Positions 36,101-44,207 of a stretch of DNA of 64,000 nt are shown piece by piece; the first letter of the stretch is position 1, and the number at the start of each line of letters is the position of its first letter. The notes below the pieces were generated by a model that saw only the letters and a list, made by a program, of their open reading frames with translations, was not told the DNA's origin and did not search any database. Origin of the DNA: Arthrobacter sp. S39 (GTDB lineage Bacteria > Actinomycetota > Actinomycetes > Actinomycetales > Micrococcaceae); contig NZ_SIHX01000002.1 of the NCBI RefSeq assembly GCF_004320525.1, forward strand, positions 186,001 through 250,000. The letters are read 5' to 3'. The translations under genes and the position numbers were made by a program.

Positions 36101-36652
36101 ATGAAGTGGCCTCGCGCCTCGGCCACCGTCGCCGCGCTTCTCACTTTCGCCCTTGCCGGATGCCACCCGGCAGCAGTCCCTCTCACGGTCGGATCGTCCG
36201 CGGCAGTGGCAACCCCGTCATCGTCGGAGCTGGTGGCCATCGTCCGGGCCGCCGTCGAGGATCGCAACGGCACAGTCCTCGACAATCCCCCCGCCCCGCG
36301 CCTCAGGGACGGGCAGACGACGGCGGCCTACCGGGCCAAGCGCGAGCGGGACTTGTCAGTGGTTACCCGGTCGAAGTCCGGCTTCAAGTCAACCGGCTTC
36401 TGGTACACGTCCTTTTCGACGACGATCGCAGTGGAGTCGATCGACGTGAGCGGCTCCCAGGCGAGCGTCCGATTCAATGAATTGACCGAGGAATACCTGG
36501 CCTCGTCGGCGAACGGGCCGAGCAGCGTCCCGAGTGGTTACTCCTTGCCGCAGACCGCAACGTTTCTGGCGTCGGCGGACGGATGGCAGCTGGATAGCAT
36601 CGCCCCTTCCGTTCACGGGCACGGCTTGCCCATGTCCGTCGTCGAAGGCTGA
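36101..36652 (+). CDS. Uncharacterised lipoprotein
   Basis: 183 residues. Signal peptide with lipobox LAGC (ATVAALLTFALAGC). The mature part has a Ser/Thr-rich linker and a mixed alpha/beta domain (STTIAVESIDVSGSQASVRF) but no known signature. The 155 bp upstream have a weakly coding look in one frame, perhaps the tail of a lost gene. Confidence 0.6.
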   Translation: MKWPRASATVAALLTFALAGCHPAAVPLTVGSSAAVATPSSSELVAIVRAAVEDRNGTVLDNPPAPRLRDGQTTAAYRAKRERDLSVVTRSKSGFKSTGFWYTSFSTTIAVESIDVSGSQASVRFNELTEEYLASSANGPSSVPSGYSLPQTATFLASADGWQLDSIAPSVHGHGLPMSVVEG

Positions 36653-36675
36653 GAACTGCCCCGTTAGACGGTCGG

Positions 36676-37413
36676 CTACAGCATTACCCCATCATTGAGG
36701 CGGAGCTTTGCGGAGCGGCGGGGGATGCCCTGGGCCCAGAATGCGATCATCAGTCCTGCGGCAGCGGCTCCGCCGGCGTGGATGAGCGGCGAAGACCACG
36801 ACCCTTCCGGGGCGGGCAGTATGAGGGCCAATACGACGGCGGCCACCGACAGGAGGACTTCCACACCCGTTTGCAGAAGATGAGCACGGAAGTCCGGGTA
36901 GGCAAGGCGAATCGGGACCAGCGGAAGCAGGAAAATCGCGAGGCTGAAAACGAGGAATAGTCCAATAAACCCGTTGAGCATGAAGATCGCCAAGCCCAGA
37001 ACCAGCAGCGCCAGAAACTTCAGGACTCGGACTACTGGGAGCTTGTTCTCCGGAGTCCATCGGCTGAGCAGGAGTCCCCACGCCGGGAGTCCGAGGAGCC
37101 AGCCTCCGCACCAGAAGCCAAGATCCAGGAACGCCAGCATCACGAGCAGGGCACCGGGCAGCAGGAACGCTACGGTCTGGCGCGGTGACGGCATTCTTCC
37201 GACGGGACCGAAGATGCAGGCGCCGATCAGAAAGTAGGCAGCAACGTAGCCGGGCAGCAGCTGGATAGCCGGCATCTGGGACAAGCCATGGACCAGAAGC
37301 GTGACAGCGATGACCATGACGCACACGGCGGCGAACGTCCAAGGCTGACGGTGGGCAGTGGCGTTCACAGCTCGACCCCACCCACGCCTCGCACCCTCCT
37401 GCTCGAAATGCAA
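36676..37413 (-). CDS. Uncharacterised polytopic membrane protein
   Basis: 245 residues with about seven transmembrane segments (for example FAAVCVMVIAVTLLVHGL, YVAAYFLIGACIFGPVG, FLALLVLGLAIFMLNGFIG, LFLVFSLAIFLLPLVPI). No family is recognised. ATG at 37413 or a GTG at 37368, which follows a GGTGGGG stretch, may be the true start. Confidence 0.62.
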   Translation of the reverse strand: MHFEQEGARRGWGRAVNATAHRQPWTFAAVCVMVIAVTLLVHGLSQMPAIQLLPGYVAAYFLIGACIFGPVGRMPSPRQTVAFLLPGALLVMLAFLDLGFWCGGWLLGLPAWGLLLSRWTPENKLPVVRVLKFLALLVLGLAIFMLNGFIGLFLVFSLAIFLLPLVPIRLAYPDFRAHLLQTGVEVLLSVAAVVLALILPAPEGSWSSPLIHAGGAAAAGLMIAFWAQGIPRRSAKLRLNDGVML

Positions 37414-37461
37414 CCCGCCACGGGATGCCCCTGGCAGACAGAGTTAGATCGGGCCAGCGTG

Positions 37462-37719
37462 CTAGTTGGCTTGGTCGCGGAGATGCGGGCCAAAGGATTC
37501 CCTACGCCCAATTACGAACCATAGAACCGAACCAAGAAATGGCAGAGCAAGGACAATCAAAGCCCACACGACGGTCCCGCCAGTGGCGTGTGTCTTATTC
37601 CGCGCAATGCTCACCAGCGCGGCGATGAACAGGACTGCGTTCAGAATCAGAAAGAGTCCGAGAGTGCCCCAGCCAGGCACGAGTTGAATTGCTTCCGATG
37701 TGGATAGCGTCAGTAACAT
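37462..37719 (-). CDS. PLDc_N-type small membrane protein
   Basis: 85 residues. Two transmembrane segments (LGLFLILNAVLFIAALVSIAR; GTVVWALIVLALPFLGSVLWFVIGRR) match the PLD-nuclease N-terminal domain (PLDc_N) found alone in many actinobacterial membrane proteins. GGGGGA precedes the ATG at 37719; a TTG at 37743 is less likely. Confidence 0.78.
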   Translation of the reverse strand: MLLTLSTSEAIQLVPGWGTLGLFLILNAVLFIAALVSIARNKTHATGGTVVWALIVLALPFLGSVLWFVIGRRESFGPHLRDQAN

Positions 37720-38300
37720 TTTTCCCCCGAAATAGTGATCCAACGTCCCGTAACCCTATCTTCGGCGTTCCGCATGGCAAAGGGAACAACGAATCAGATA
37801 CCGCGCATAACTCTAAGGGCTCCAGCCGTCCCGTACGTTGCCTCTAAATCGTCCCGTTAGCAGGTCCGTTATAGGAACATTTACCGGACGGTGCGCTTAC
37901 AAGGTCTTGGCCAAGCTCAACAGTAGGAGGCCGAAGCGTGCGCCGAAGCTGATTGGATGGCGGCGAGGAAGGTACTACTGTTGCTGGTGATCCTGCCCTA
38001 GCGCGTCAGACACCGGCAATGGCGCGCCGTCTCTGGAGAGGGAGGCCGCCCGTTCGAGCCGGGCCAGGACCCGTAACTCGATCCTTTACCGGGCGCCCCC
38101 GATGCCTATTCGGGCGTTTGAAACGGTCATCTGTAGCCGGATACCGCCTTAATGTCCTCTGGGTCGTGCCCCGCGACAACATCCTCGACCAAACGCTCAC
38201 GTTACTGGCTGTCTAATCAAAAGTACGGACCACTGAAATGCGTCTCGCCAGGGGTGAAGCCCTAGGCTAAGGCTGATCGTAATAACAGGGGGTAAGCGAC
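37720..38300. other. Gene-free segment of about 580 bp
   Basis: I see no convincing gene. A TTG-initiated frame at 37953-38216 gives an 87-residue Arg-rich product without features. GTCCG (37864-37868) and CGGAC (37885-37889) flank an AT-rich 16-bp stretch. The segment may be worn-out insertion material, given the recombinase remnant 800 bp to the right. Confidence 0.35.
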
Positions 38301-38912
38301 TTGAGCAGCGTAGAAGCCGTAGATGATCACTATGAAAATCACTTTGGCGGCAAACCCGATCTGATGATTTCCCTCGATCTTCGTTGGACCACCGAGCTGA
38401 CCAATTATGACTACGAGGATCTGGCCGCGCTGTTCGATAGCGAATACGAAGAGGGCTGGGGGAAGTGGAGCCCTAAAACCGGTTACGGATATGCCCGCGG
38501 TGAGCTCCACGCTCTGGCCAGAAGCAGGGGACAACTTCTCGGCTACGCGGCGACTGCACGACGCTTCATCGGTGTAGGGCGGAAGGAAGTGCTCATTGCT
38601 GGAACGGGCGGAGTCATCACCCGGAAAGATTCAAGAGGAACCGGTGTCGGCCGCCAGGTCCTGGCCGCGCTCCAAGAAGCCAATCGCGAGTTCGCTCCAG
38701 CTGATTTCGGGTTCCTCGGCTGCCGCGAAGCCGTTGTGCCCTTCTACGAAGCCTGCGGTTACGCCCGTCTGCATAAGCTCACCAAAGACGTGTCCCCGCA
38801 GGACGCGATGACCGTAATCAGGAGCAATGGCCCCACCATGATTTGTGCCGGAACGAAACCCATAAGCAGCTGGCCAGATGGAACCATTGACCTTAGAGGG
38901 CTCCCTTGGTGA
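38301..38912 (+). CDS. GNAT-family acetyltransferase, AAC(2')-like
   Basis: 203 residues. The acetyl-CoA-binding core GVITRKDSRGTGVGRQVLAALQEA (R-x-x-G-x-G/V) and the C-terminal LGCREAVVPFYEACGYARL resemble the aminoglycoside 2'-N-acetyltransferase/NodA-like branch. The start is TTG at 38301 with AGGGGGTAAG before it. The first 20 residues are probably disordered. Whether it acetylates an antibiotic is not decidable from the sequence. Confidence 0.78.
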   Translation: MSSVEAVDDHYENHFGGKPDLMISLDLRWTTELTNYDYEDLAALFDSEYEEGWGKWSPKTGYGYARGELHALARSRGQLLGYAATARRFIGVGRKEVLIAGTGGVITRKDSRGTGVGRQVLAALQEANREFAPADFGFLGCREAVVPFYEACGYARLHKLTKDVSPQDAMTVIRSNGPTMICAGTKPISSWPDGTIDLRGLPW

Positions 38913-39068
38913 CCTACAGGAGTTGCCCGTAAGCCGGTCCATCAACGGGACACGTGCCGTCGATGGGTGCCGGATCGCGATCGCTGTGTTTACAAGACCA
39001 TGCGATTCCCACATGACCCACCCGCAAAACTGCCCGGTGAAGGGACCCTACACGCTACGCCCCGGGGC

Positions 39069-39139
39069 ATGCTCATCGGATACGCCCGTGTCTCCACCAC
39101 GAGTCGAAAGAAAACCTGGCTCAGCTCACAGTTCACTGA
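39069..39139 (+). pseudogene. Serine recombinase (resolvase) N-terminal remnant
   Basis: The frame starting at ATG 39069 reads MLIGYARVSTT, the hallmark N-terminus of resolvase/invertase serine recombinases with the catalytic Ser in VST. After about 12 residues it loses similarity, while the +1 frame continues ENLAQLTVH and stops at 39137. The remaining 170 or so residues are absent. It appears to be a frameshifted and truncated mobile-element relic. Confidence 0.6.
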
Positions 39140-39151
39140 CGGCGCGCACGG

Positions 39152-39670
39152 TCATGCGACAGCGACCCAGTAGCGGCGCTTGCCGTTGCGAGTGTCCTCG
39201 TAGACACCGCCGTTCTTTTCGATGGTCCCCCGTGAGCCGGCGTTATTCTCGTCGCACGTAAGAAGGACCCGGGAGATTCCCAGTTCCCGGGCGATCGGCA
39301 GGGCATCAGCCAGCGCCTTCGCTGCGTGGCCGCGCCGCCTCGCGGAGGGCCTCACGCTATAGCCGATGTGTCCACCTTGGTTGAGGAGGGCATCGTTCAG
39401 TTCGTGCCTGATGGCCAGGGAGCCAAGGAATGTGTCGCCCTCCACGATCCACAAGTACGTGCAGGGTACATGCCCCGGCTTGCGCGGGCTCTCCGGCAAG
39501 GCATCGTTGAGGAGGGCGTCGACAAACCGGCGGAACGACTGGGCGTCTTTGAGGTCTTCCAGCGGCCAGTCCTCCGCGCCGCCGCCGTCCCGGTGGGCCC
39601 CGTCAAATTCTGCGGATCCTTCCAGCCAGGAGGAGTGGTAACTGACGTCCGGAGCGATAAGGAGAGGCAT
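39152..39670 (-). CDS. GNAT-family N-acetyltransferase
   Basis: 172 residues. The acetyl-CoA segment GYSVRPSARRRGHAAKALADALPIARELG has the R-x-x-G-x-A signature, and the C-terminal DENNAGSRGTIEKNGGVYED fits the Acetyltransf_3/4-like branch. ATG at 39670 (GTG one codon before). It ends 13 bp from the recombinase remnant. Substrate unknown. Confidence 0.85.
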   Translation of the reverse strand: MPLLIAPDVSYHSSWLEGSAEFDGAHRDGGGAEDWPLEDLKDAQSFRRFVDALLNDALPESPRKPGHVPCTYLWIVEGDTFLGSLAIRHELNDALLNQGGHIGYSVRPSARRRGHAAKALADALPIARELGISRVLLTCDENNAGSRGTIEKNGGVYEDTRNGKRRYWVAVA

Positions 39671-39773
39671 CACAATATCGTATTCGACGGGCTATTCATT
39701 CTTCCGTCTGGTGGTCGGGCAGTACCTGCTGGCACCGCTGGCCGGACTGATACTACGGACTCTAAACTGGATC

Positions 39774-40589
39774 ATGACCGGTGCCCCTGCCCGTCTTCTG
39801 GCGTGGCTCGTCGTCCTGGCGACCCTCCTCACGGCCTGCACGCCCGCCGTCGACCTCGACGAGGCCGCCACCGAGCGAGCGATCACGGCTTCCTCGGCCC
39901 CGCCGGCCGACGTCGATCCCTCCCCCCAACCCACCCCTACAGCCACGCCGACGCCGACGGCGGTACCCACGCCACCCCCGGTGCCCCAGGCGTTCGCCGT
40001 CAACCTCTACCAGGAGGGGGACTTCGTGCCTCAGTACACCTTCGACTGGTGTGTGGCGGCCAGCATCCAGATGGCGCACAACCTCATCGATGACACGGGC
40101 GGCGCTTCGTGGGCCGATCCTGCCCAGCAGGGTGAGCTGTGGGAGATGGCCCGGGCGCGGTCGTCCAACTCGTTCAACGGTGCCAACCCGCTCGGTTGGG
40201 CCCAGGTGCTGACCGAGGTCGGGATGGGGCCATACACCGTGGTCAGCATCGCCGACCGTGATCAGGCCCTGCAGACCGCGGCCCGCGCCATCGCCGCCAC
40301 GGGCCGGCCAGTCGGGCTGGTCATGTGGAGCGGTCGCCACGCATGGGTGATGAGCGGGTTCGAGTCGCTCGGCGACCCCGCCCAATTCCCGGAGTTCTCG
40401 GTCACCGGCGTCCGCGTCCAGGATCCGCTCTATCCGCACGGCAGCGGGCAGTGGGGTCCGTCGCCCGCGCCGAACAGCCTGCTCACCCCCGAGCAGCTGG
40501 CGACACAGTTCGTAGTCCGCGAGCCGCGACGGTGGAGCAGCGACCTGCCGGCCGGCTACCTGATGGTGCTGCCGCTCGCCGCGAGCTGA
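39774..40589 (+). CDS. C39-like papain-fold lipoprotein
   Basis: 271 residues. The signal peptide MTGAPARLLAWLVVLATLLTAC has lipobox LTAC, followed by a long Pro/Thr-rich linker (residues about 45-75). The C-terminal domain resembles peptidase_C39-like proteins: catalytic-type Cys in YTFDWCVAASIQMAHNLI and His in WSGRHAWVMSGFE. An upstream in-frame GTG at 39711 would bury the signal. It lies ten bases before the DHFR-fold gene. Whether it is an active peptidase is unknown. Confidence 0.75.
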   Translation: MTGAPARLLAWLVVLATLLTACTPAVDLDEAATERAITASSAPPADVDPSPQPTPTATPTPTAVPTPPPVPQAFAVNLYQEGDFVPQYTFDWCVAASIQMAHNLIDDTGGASWADPAQQGELWEMARARSSNSFNGANPLGWAQVLTEVGMGPYTVVSIADRDQALQTAARAIAATGRPVGLVMWSGRHAWVMSGFESLGDPAQFPEFSVTGVRVQDPLYPHGSGQWGPSPAPNSLLTPEQLATQFVVREPRRWSSDLPAGYLMVLPLAAS

Positions 40590-40598
40590 TCAGGCCCC

Positions 40599-41165
40599 AT
40601 GCGCAAAATCATGCTGATGTCGTCGGTTTCCCTGGACGGATTCTTCGAGGGGCCGGACCGGGACATCAGCTGGCATTTGGTGAACGAGGAATTGAGCCGC
40701 TACTTGAACGAGGAGTTCCGGACGATGGGAGCCTTCATGTTCGGGCGGGTCACCTATGAGCTGATGGCCGGTGTATGGCCCACGGCCGACAGGCATCCGG
40801 ACCTCTCGGCGTCCCAGATCGAGTTCGCCGGGATCTGGCTCGACATGCCCAAGTTCCTCTTTTCGCGGACCGTCACGGAGGCGGGCTGGAACACCACGGT
40901 GATTCACGACGTCGTGCCTGAACAGATAGCGGAACTGAAGGCGCAGCCCGGCGGCGACATAGTCCTCAGCGGCGCCAATTTGGCCGCCACGTTCATGCGG
41001 CAGGGTCTCATCGACGAATTTCAGATTTTCGTCCATCCCGTGGTTCTGGGCCAGGGCCGGCGGCTGTTCGAGGTCGCTGACGTCCGGGTGAACCTCAATC
41101 TTGAGGGGACGCGGACGTTCAGTAACGGCGTGGTTTCGCTCCGCTATTCGGTCGACCGCGCGTAA
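40599..41165 (+). CDS. Dihydrofolate reductase family (RibD C-terminal-like) protein
   Basis: 188 residues. MRKIMLMSSVSLDGFFEGPD and the NADP-binding stretches FMFGRVTYELMAGVW and IVLSGANLAATFMRQGLIDE place it in the DHFR-fold RibD_C family, not in true DHFR. GATCAGG lies upstream. The reaction is unknown; such proteins are common as stand-alone reductases. A second family member is at 41966. Confidence 0.85.
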   Translation: MRKIMLMSSVSLDGFFEGPDRDISWHLVNEELSRYLNEEFRTMGAFMFGRVTYELMAGVWPTADRHPDLSASQIEFAGIWLDMPKFLFSRTVTEAGWNTTVIHDVVPEQIAELKAQPGGDIVLSGANLAATFMRQGLIDEFQIFVHPVVLGQGRRLFEVADVRVNLNLEGTRTFSNGVVSLRYSVDRA

Positions 41166-41211
41166 GAAGCCCAGCCGTCGCCACCGGGCTTGCATCCGGT
41201 AGTCTGCTGGG

Positions 41212-41961
41212 ATGGTTGGGGACGAGCAGGAACTGACGGGCGGAAATGCGTCCGGGCGAGTGGTCCGTGTTGGTCACACCGTCCGAAAACCCTGGCTGGA
41301 AAACTCAGCCGCCGTGCAAAGCTACCTTGGCGCGCTCCGCGCAGCTGGAGTGGATGTTCCCCAGCCTCTGGGGCGGGACGACGACGGCCGAAATGTGGTC
41401 GAGTATGTCGAAGGTGCCCTCGCGATGGATCATTTGCCGCTCGGGCACGACGAGCTGCGACGGGTTGGCCGGATGATCCGGCAAATCCATGATGCGAGCG
41501 AAACAGTCCCGATTCCCAACCCCGGCGACTGGAAGATGCTGCTGCCAGCTGAGAATCCGGACCTGATGTGCCATAACGACCTCGCCCCGTGGAACCTCAT
41601 CATGGACGCCCGGTGGGTGTTCATTGATTGGGATGGCGCCGGGCCCAGCACCCGGCTGTGGGATTTGGCGTACGCCGCGCAGTCGTTCGGCCTGCTGGTC
41701 GAGGGGCAGCCAGTGGACGACGCCGCCGCGAGATTGCGTTCAGTTGTTGACGGCTACGAAGCTGGTGACGCGCTGCGTGTGGCATTGCCCGCCGCGATGG
41801 CGGACCGGACTGCAGCGATGTTCAATCTCCTGAAGTCCTCGAATGAGACCGGATTCCAGCCGTGGGCAGAGATGTACGTCAACGGACACGGCGAGCACTG
41901 GCGTGCAGCAGCTGAATACGTCGCGCGGAATCAAACGGCCTGGGAACGAGCCCTCGCGTAG
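41212..41961 (+). CDS. Aminoglycoside phosphotransferase/choline kinase-family protein
   Basis: 249 residues with a protein-kinase-like fold. The catalytic loop CHNDLAPWNLI (H-N-D-x-4-N) and the metal-binding FIDWDGAGPSTRLWDL are intact. The N-terminal nucleotide-binding lobe is short and divergent (NASGRVVRVGHTVRKP). The substrate is unknown, and a resistance role should not be assumed. It sits between two DHFR-fold genes. Confidence 0.83.
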   Translation: MVGDEQELTGGNASGRVVRVGHTVRKPWLENSAAVQSYLGALRAAGVDVPQPLGRDDDGRNVVEYVEGALAMDHLPLGHDELRRVGRMIRQIHDASETVPIPNPGDWKMLLPAENPDLMCHNDLAPWNLIMDARWVFIDWDGAGPSTRLWDLAYAAQSFGLLVEGQPVDDAAARLRSVVDGYEAGDALRVALPAAMADRTAAMFNLLKSSNETGFQPWAEMYVNGHGEHWRAAAEYVARNQTAWERALA

Positions 41962-41965
41962 CTCG

Positions 41966-42568
41966 TCAGCGGATGACCCGGTAGCGCACGTGGGAGACGA
42001 GGCTGGTGCCGCTCGCTTCCGTCGGCTCAAGGTTGAGGTTCGCGACGCCGTCGAACAGCCGTTCACCCGCGCCCAGGAGGATGGGCGCGATGTGGAGCCG
42101 CAGCTCGTCGATCAGCCCTGCCGACAGGTATTGGCGGGCGGTCTGCGCTCCTCCGGCAATGGCCACGTCCTTGCTGCCGGCGGCTTTCCGCGCCTGGGCC
42201 AGCGCCGATTCGATCCCGTCGGCCACGAAGTTGAACGTGGTGCCGCCCGGCATCTGCAAAGGCGGGCGCGGCTGATGGGTGAGAACGAAAACGGGTGCGT
42301 GATACGGCGGATCCTCACCCCACCAACCCCGCCATTCCGCATCCCACGCCCCGGGCCCTGCGAACATGTTCCGCCCCATGATGTACGCCCCGGCTGCCAG
42401 GATGCCGTCGAGTGCGGCTGCGTTGTCCTCGGGTTCCTCGAACTGCCACCTGTGCAGGAGCTCCCCGCCGGCGCCCAGGGGGTCGGTCGGGGTTTGGTTC
42501 GGGCCGGCGACGAATCCGTCGAGGGAGATAGTCAGATCACACGTGACTCGGCTCATGTGCCCCATCAT
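41966..42568 (-). CDS. Dihydrofolate reductase family (RibD C-terminal-like) protein
   Basis: 200 residues. VTCDLTISLDGFVAGPNQ at the N-terminus, AYIMGRNMFAGPGAWD and IAGGAQTARQYLSAGLIDEL are typical of the longer RibD_C branch. It is convergent with the phosphotransferase, four bases apart. Start codons at 42568 and 42556 are both possible; homologues usually begin at the second. Function unknown. Confidence 0.86.
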   Translation of the reverse strand: MMGHMSRVTCDLTISLDGFVAGPNQTPTDPLGAGGELLHRWQFEEPEDNAAALDGILAAGAYIMGRNMFAGPGAWDAEWRGWWGEDPPYHAPVFVLTHQPRPPLQMPGGTTFNFVADGIESALAQARKAAGSKDVAIAGGAQTARQYLSAGLIDELRLHIAPILLGAGERLFDGVANLNLEPTEASGTSLVSHVRYRVIR

Positions 42569-42604
42569 GCCACCACCCCGCGGTTTAGGCCCTAGACTCG
42601 GGGC

Positions 42605-43123
42605 ATGTCAGCTCTATGGGGGACGCAGACTCAGCTCAAGCGGGCACTGCTCATTGCGGCCGCGCTTGTCATTCCGCTGTCGGGCTGTGAGTACGGTGGT
42701 CCCGGTGCGGGACCGGTCCAAACATCGCCACAGGCATCAACGGAGCCGACCCGGTCCTTCCCGGACAGCCTCCCGAAGCCTTCCGGCTTCGACGACATGC
42801 GTGAATGGTCATCGCAGCAGCTGCAACCACGGCTGCCTGGCCAGTTGGCCGGGTCAGCCAGTTCGAATACCACCATCGGATCCGGGCTGTCGGCCAAGCC
42901 CGGAAACTACGAACTGCACTTCATCTGCGACGGACCATCCGAGGCTGAGCTGTCTGTGTCCTCCTGGGCAGGCGTCGAAGTTCTGGCACCCGTCCAGGTC
43001 CCTTGCGAGGGCAGCGTCTTCAAGGCGCAGGTGCAGCTGGACACCGAGGGAGTTGACCTCTCGATGAATCCCGGCAACGGACCCCAGGGCCGCTACGCTT
43101 TCAGGCTCGTGCCTTCCGCCTAG
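42605..43123 (+). CDS. Uncharacterised lipoprotein
   Basis: 172 residues. The signal peptide ends in a lipobox LSGC (LKRALLIAAALVIPLSGC). A Ser/Thr/Pro linker and a beta-rich domain with two Cys (ELHFICDGPSEAELS, VQVPCEGSVF) follow. This resembles other lipoproteins in the region only in design. It is divergent from the DHFR-fold gene with 36 bp between starts. Confidence 0.68.
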   Translation: MSALWGTQTQLKRALLIAAALVIPLSGCEYGGPGAGPVQTSPQASTEPTRSFPDSLPKPSGFDDMREWSSQQLQPRLPGQLAGSASSNTTIGSGLSAKPGNYELHFICDGPSEAELSVSSWAGVEVLAPVQVPCEGSVFKAQVQLDTEGVDLSMNPGNGPQGRYAFRLVPSA

Positions 43124-43179
43124 CCCCGTCCAACCTAGCCCGTCCAACCCAACCCGGCCCGGTACAACGTTGGCGGCGT

Positions 43180-44079
43180 TCACGGGCGGCGGCTGTCCTG
43201 CGGCTCGGCTGCACTGGCCACGTCCTGGATCCGTTCGGTGGCCGCCCAGCTCGCGAGCAGGCGCAGCCTTTCATCCGACGGGGATCCGGGCACCGCCGGA
43301 TAGACGGTGAGGGTAAATCCCGGGTCCTCAGCCAGCTCCATCGCCTCGTAGGCAAGTTCGAGTTCGCCCACCACCGGGTGGTGGAAAACCTTGGTGCCGG
43401 CGTAGTGGCGCCGGACATTGTGGGCGGCCCAGCGCGTCCGGAATTCCTCGCTGCGCACGGACAGTTCTCCCACGAGGTCCGCCAGCCGTTTATCAAAGGG
43501 ATTGCGACCGGTCTGCGTCCGCAGGATGGCGACGTTGGTGTTGGCTGCCAGATCCCAGTTGGGGTAGAAATCCCGGGCTTTGGGGTCCAGGAAGATGAAC
43601 CGGGAGTGGTTGGCGGGCCGGGTGGGTCCGCGGTACATCTCCGAGTAGAGGGCAAAGCCAAGCTGGTTGGCGGCCACGACGTCCATGTGATGGTTGCCGA
43701 TGAAAGCCGGCGCCGTGGTGATGGAGTCGAGCATGAACTGGAGGGTCGGCCGGACCGCGCCGCTCTGGAGGGGCCGCCGTCGCGCCCTCCCGGAAGGACT
43801 GGACGCGCGGGCAAGATTGTACAGGTGGTCCCGTTCAGCCTCGTCGAGCTTCAGCGCCCTGGCGATCGCGTCAAGGACGCTTTCGGAGGTGCCGGACAGG
43901 TTCCCGCGCTCAAGCTTGGTGTAGTAGTCCACGCTGACACCGGCGAGCATCGCCACCTCTTCGCGGCGCAGGCCGGGGACCCGGCGTCGACCGCCAAAGA
44001 GCGTCAGCCCCGCCATTTCCGGCGTGATCCGGGCGCGCCGTGAGGCGAGGAACTCGCGCACTTCCATCCTGTTGTCCAC
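43180..44079 (-). CDS. XRE-type regulator with MmyB-like ligand domain
   Basis: 299 residues. The HTH is RVPGLRREEVAMLAGVSVDY, then YTKLERGNLSGTSESVLDAI, and the C-terminal 180 residues match the MmyB-like receiver (PAFIGNHHMDVVAANQLGFALY and later DKRLADLVGELSVRSEEF). This type is a common actinobacterial repressor. The start is GTG at 44079 or ATG at 44067. It is divergent from the MFS efflux gene, which it may control; ligand unknown. Confidence 0.9.
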   Translation of the reverse strand: MDNRMEVREFLASRRARITPEMAGLTLFGGRRRVPGLRREEVAMLAGVSVDYYTKLERGNLSGTSESVLDAIARALKLDEAERDHLYNLARASSPSGRARRRPLQSGAVRPTLQFMLDSITTAPAFIGNHHMDVVAANQLGFALYSEMYRGPTRPANHSRFIFLDPKARDFYPNWDLAANTNVAILRTQTGRNPFDKRLADLVGELSVRSEEFRTRWAAHNVRRHYAGTKVFHHPVVGELELAYEAMELAEDPGFTLTVYPAVPGSPSDERLRLLASWAATERIQDVASAAEPQDSRRP

Positions 44080-44207
44080 CCGTCCACGCTACCCCCGGTC
44101 ACCCAAGTTAGGGAGGTTCTGCCAGGACCCGGATAAGCGGAGCCCTCGCTAGGAACGGGCGGACCCTGTTGCATTGAAGACAAGACCCATCCCTGAACGG
44201 AGCACGC

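Noticed and set aside
37953..38216. 87-codon TTG-initiated frame
   Set aside because: Arg/Pro-rich, no domain, no ribosome binding site, no conserved context.
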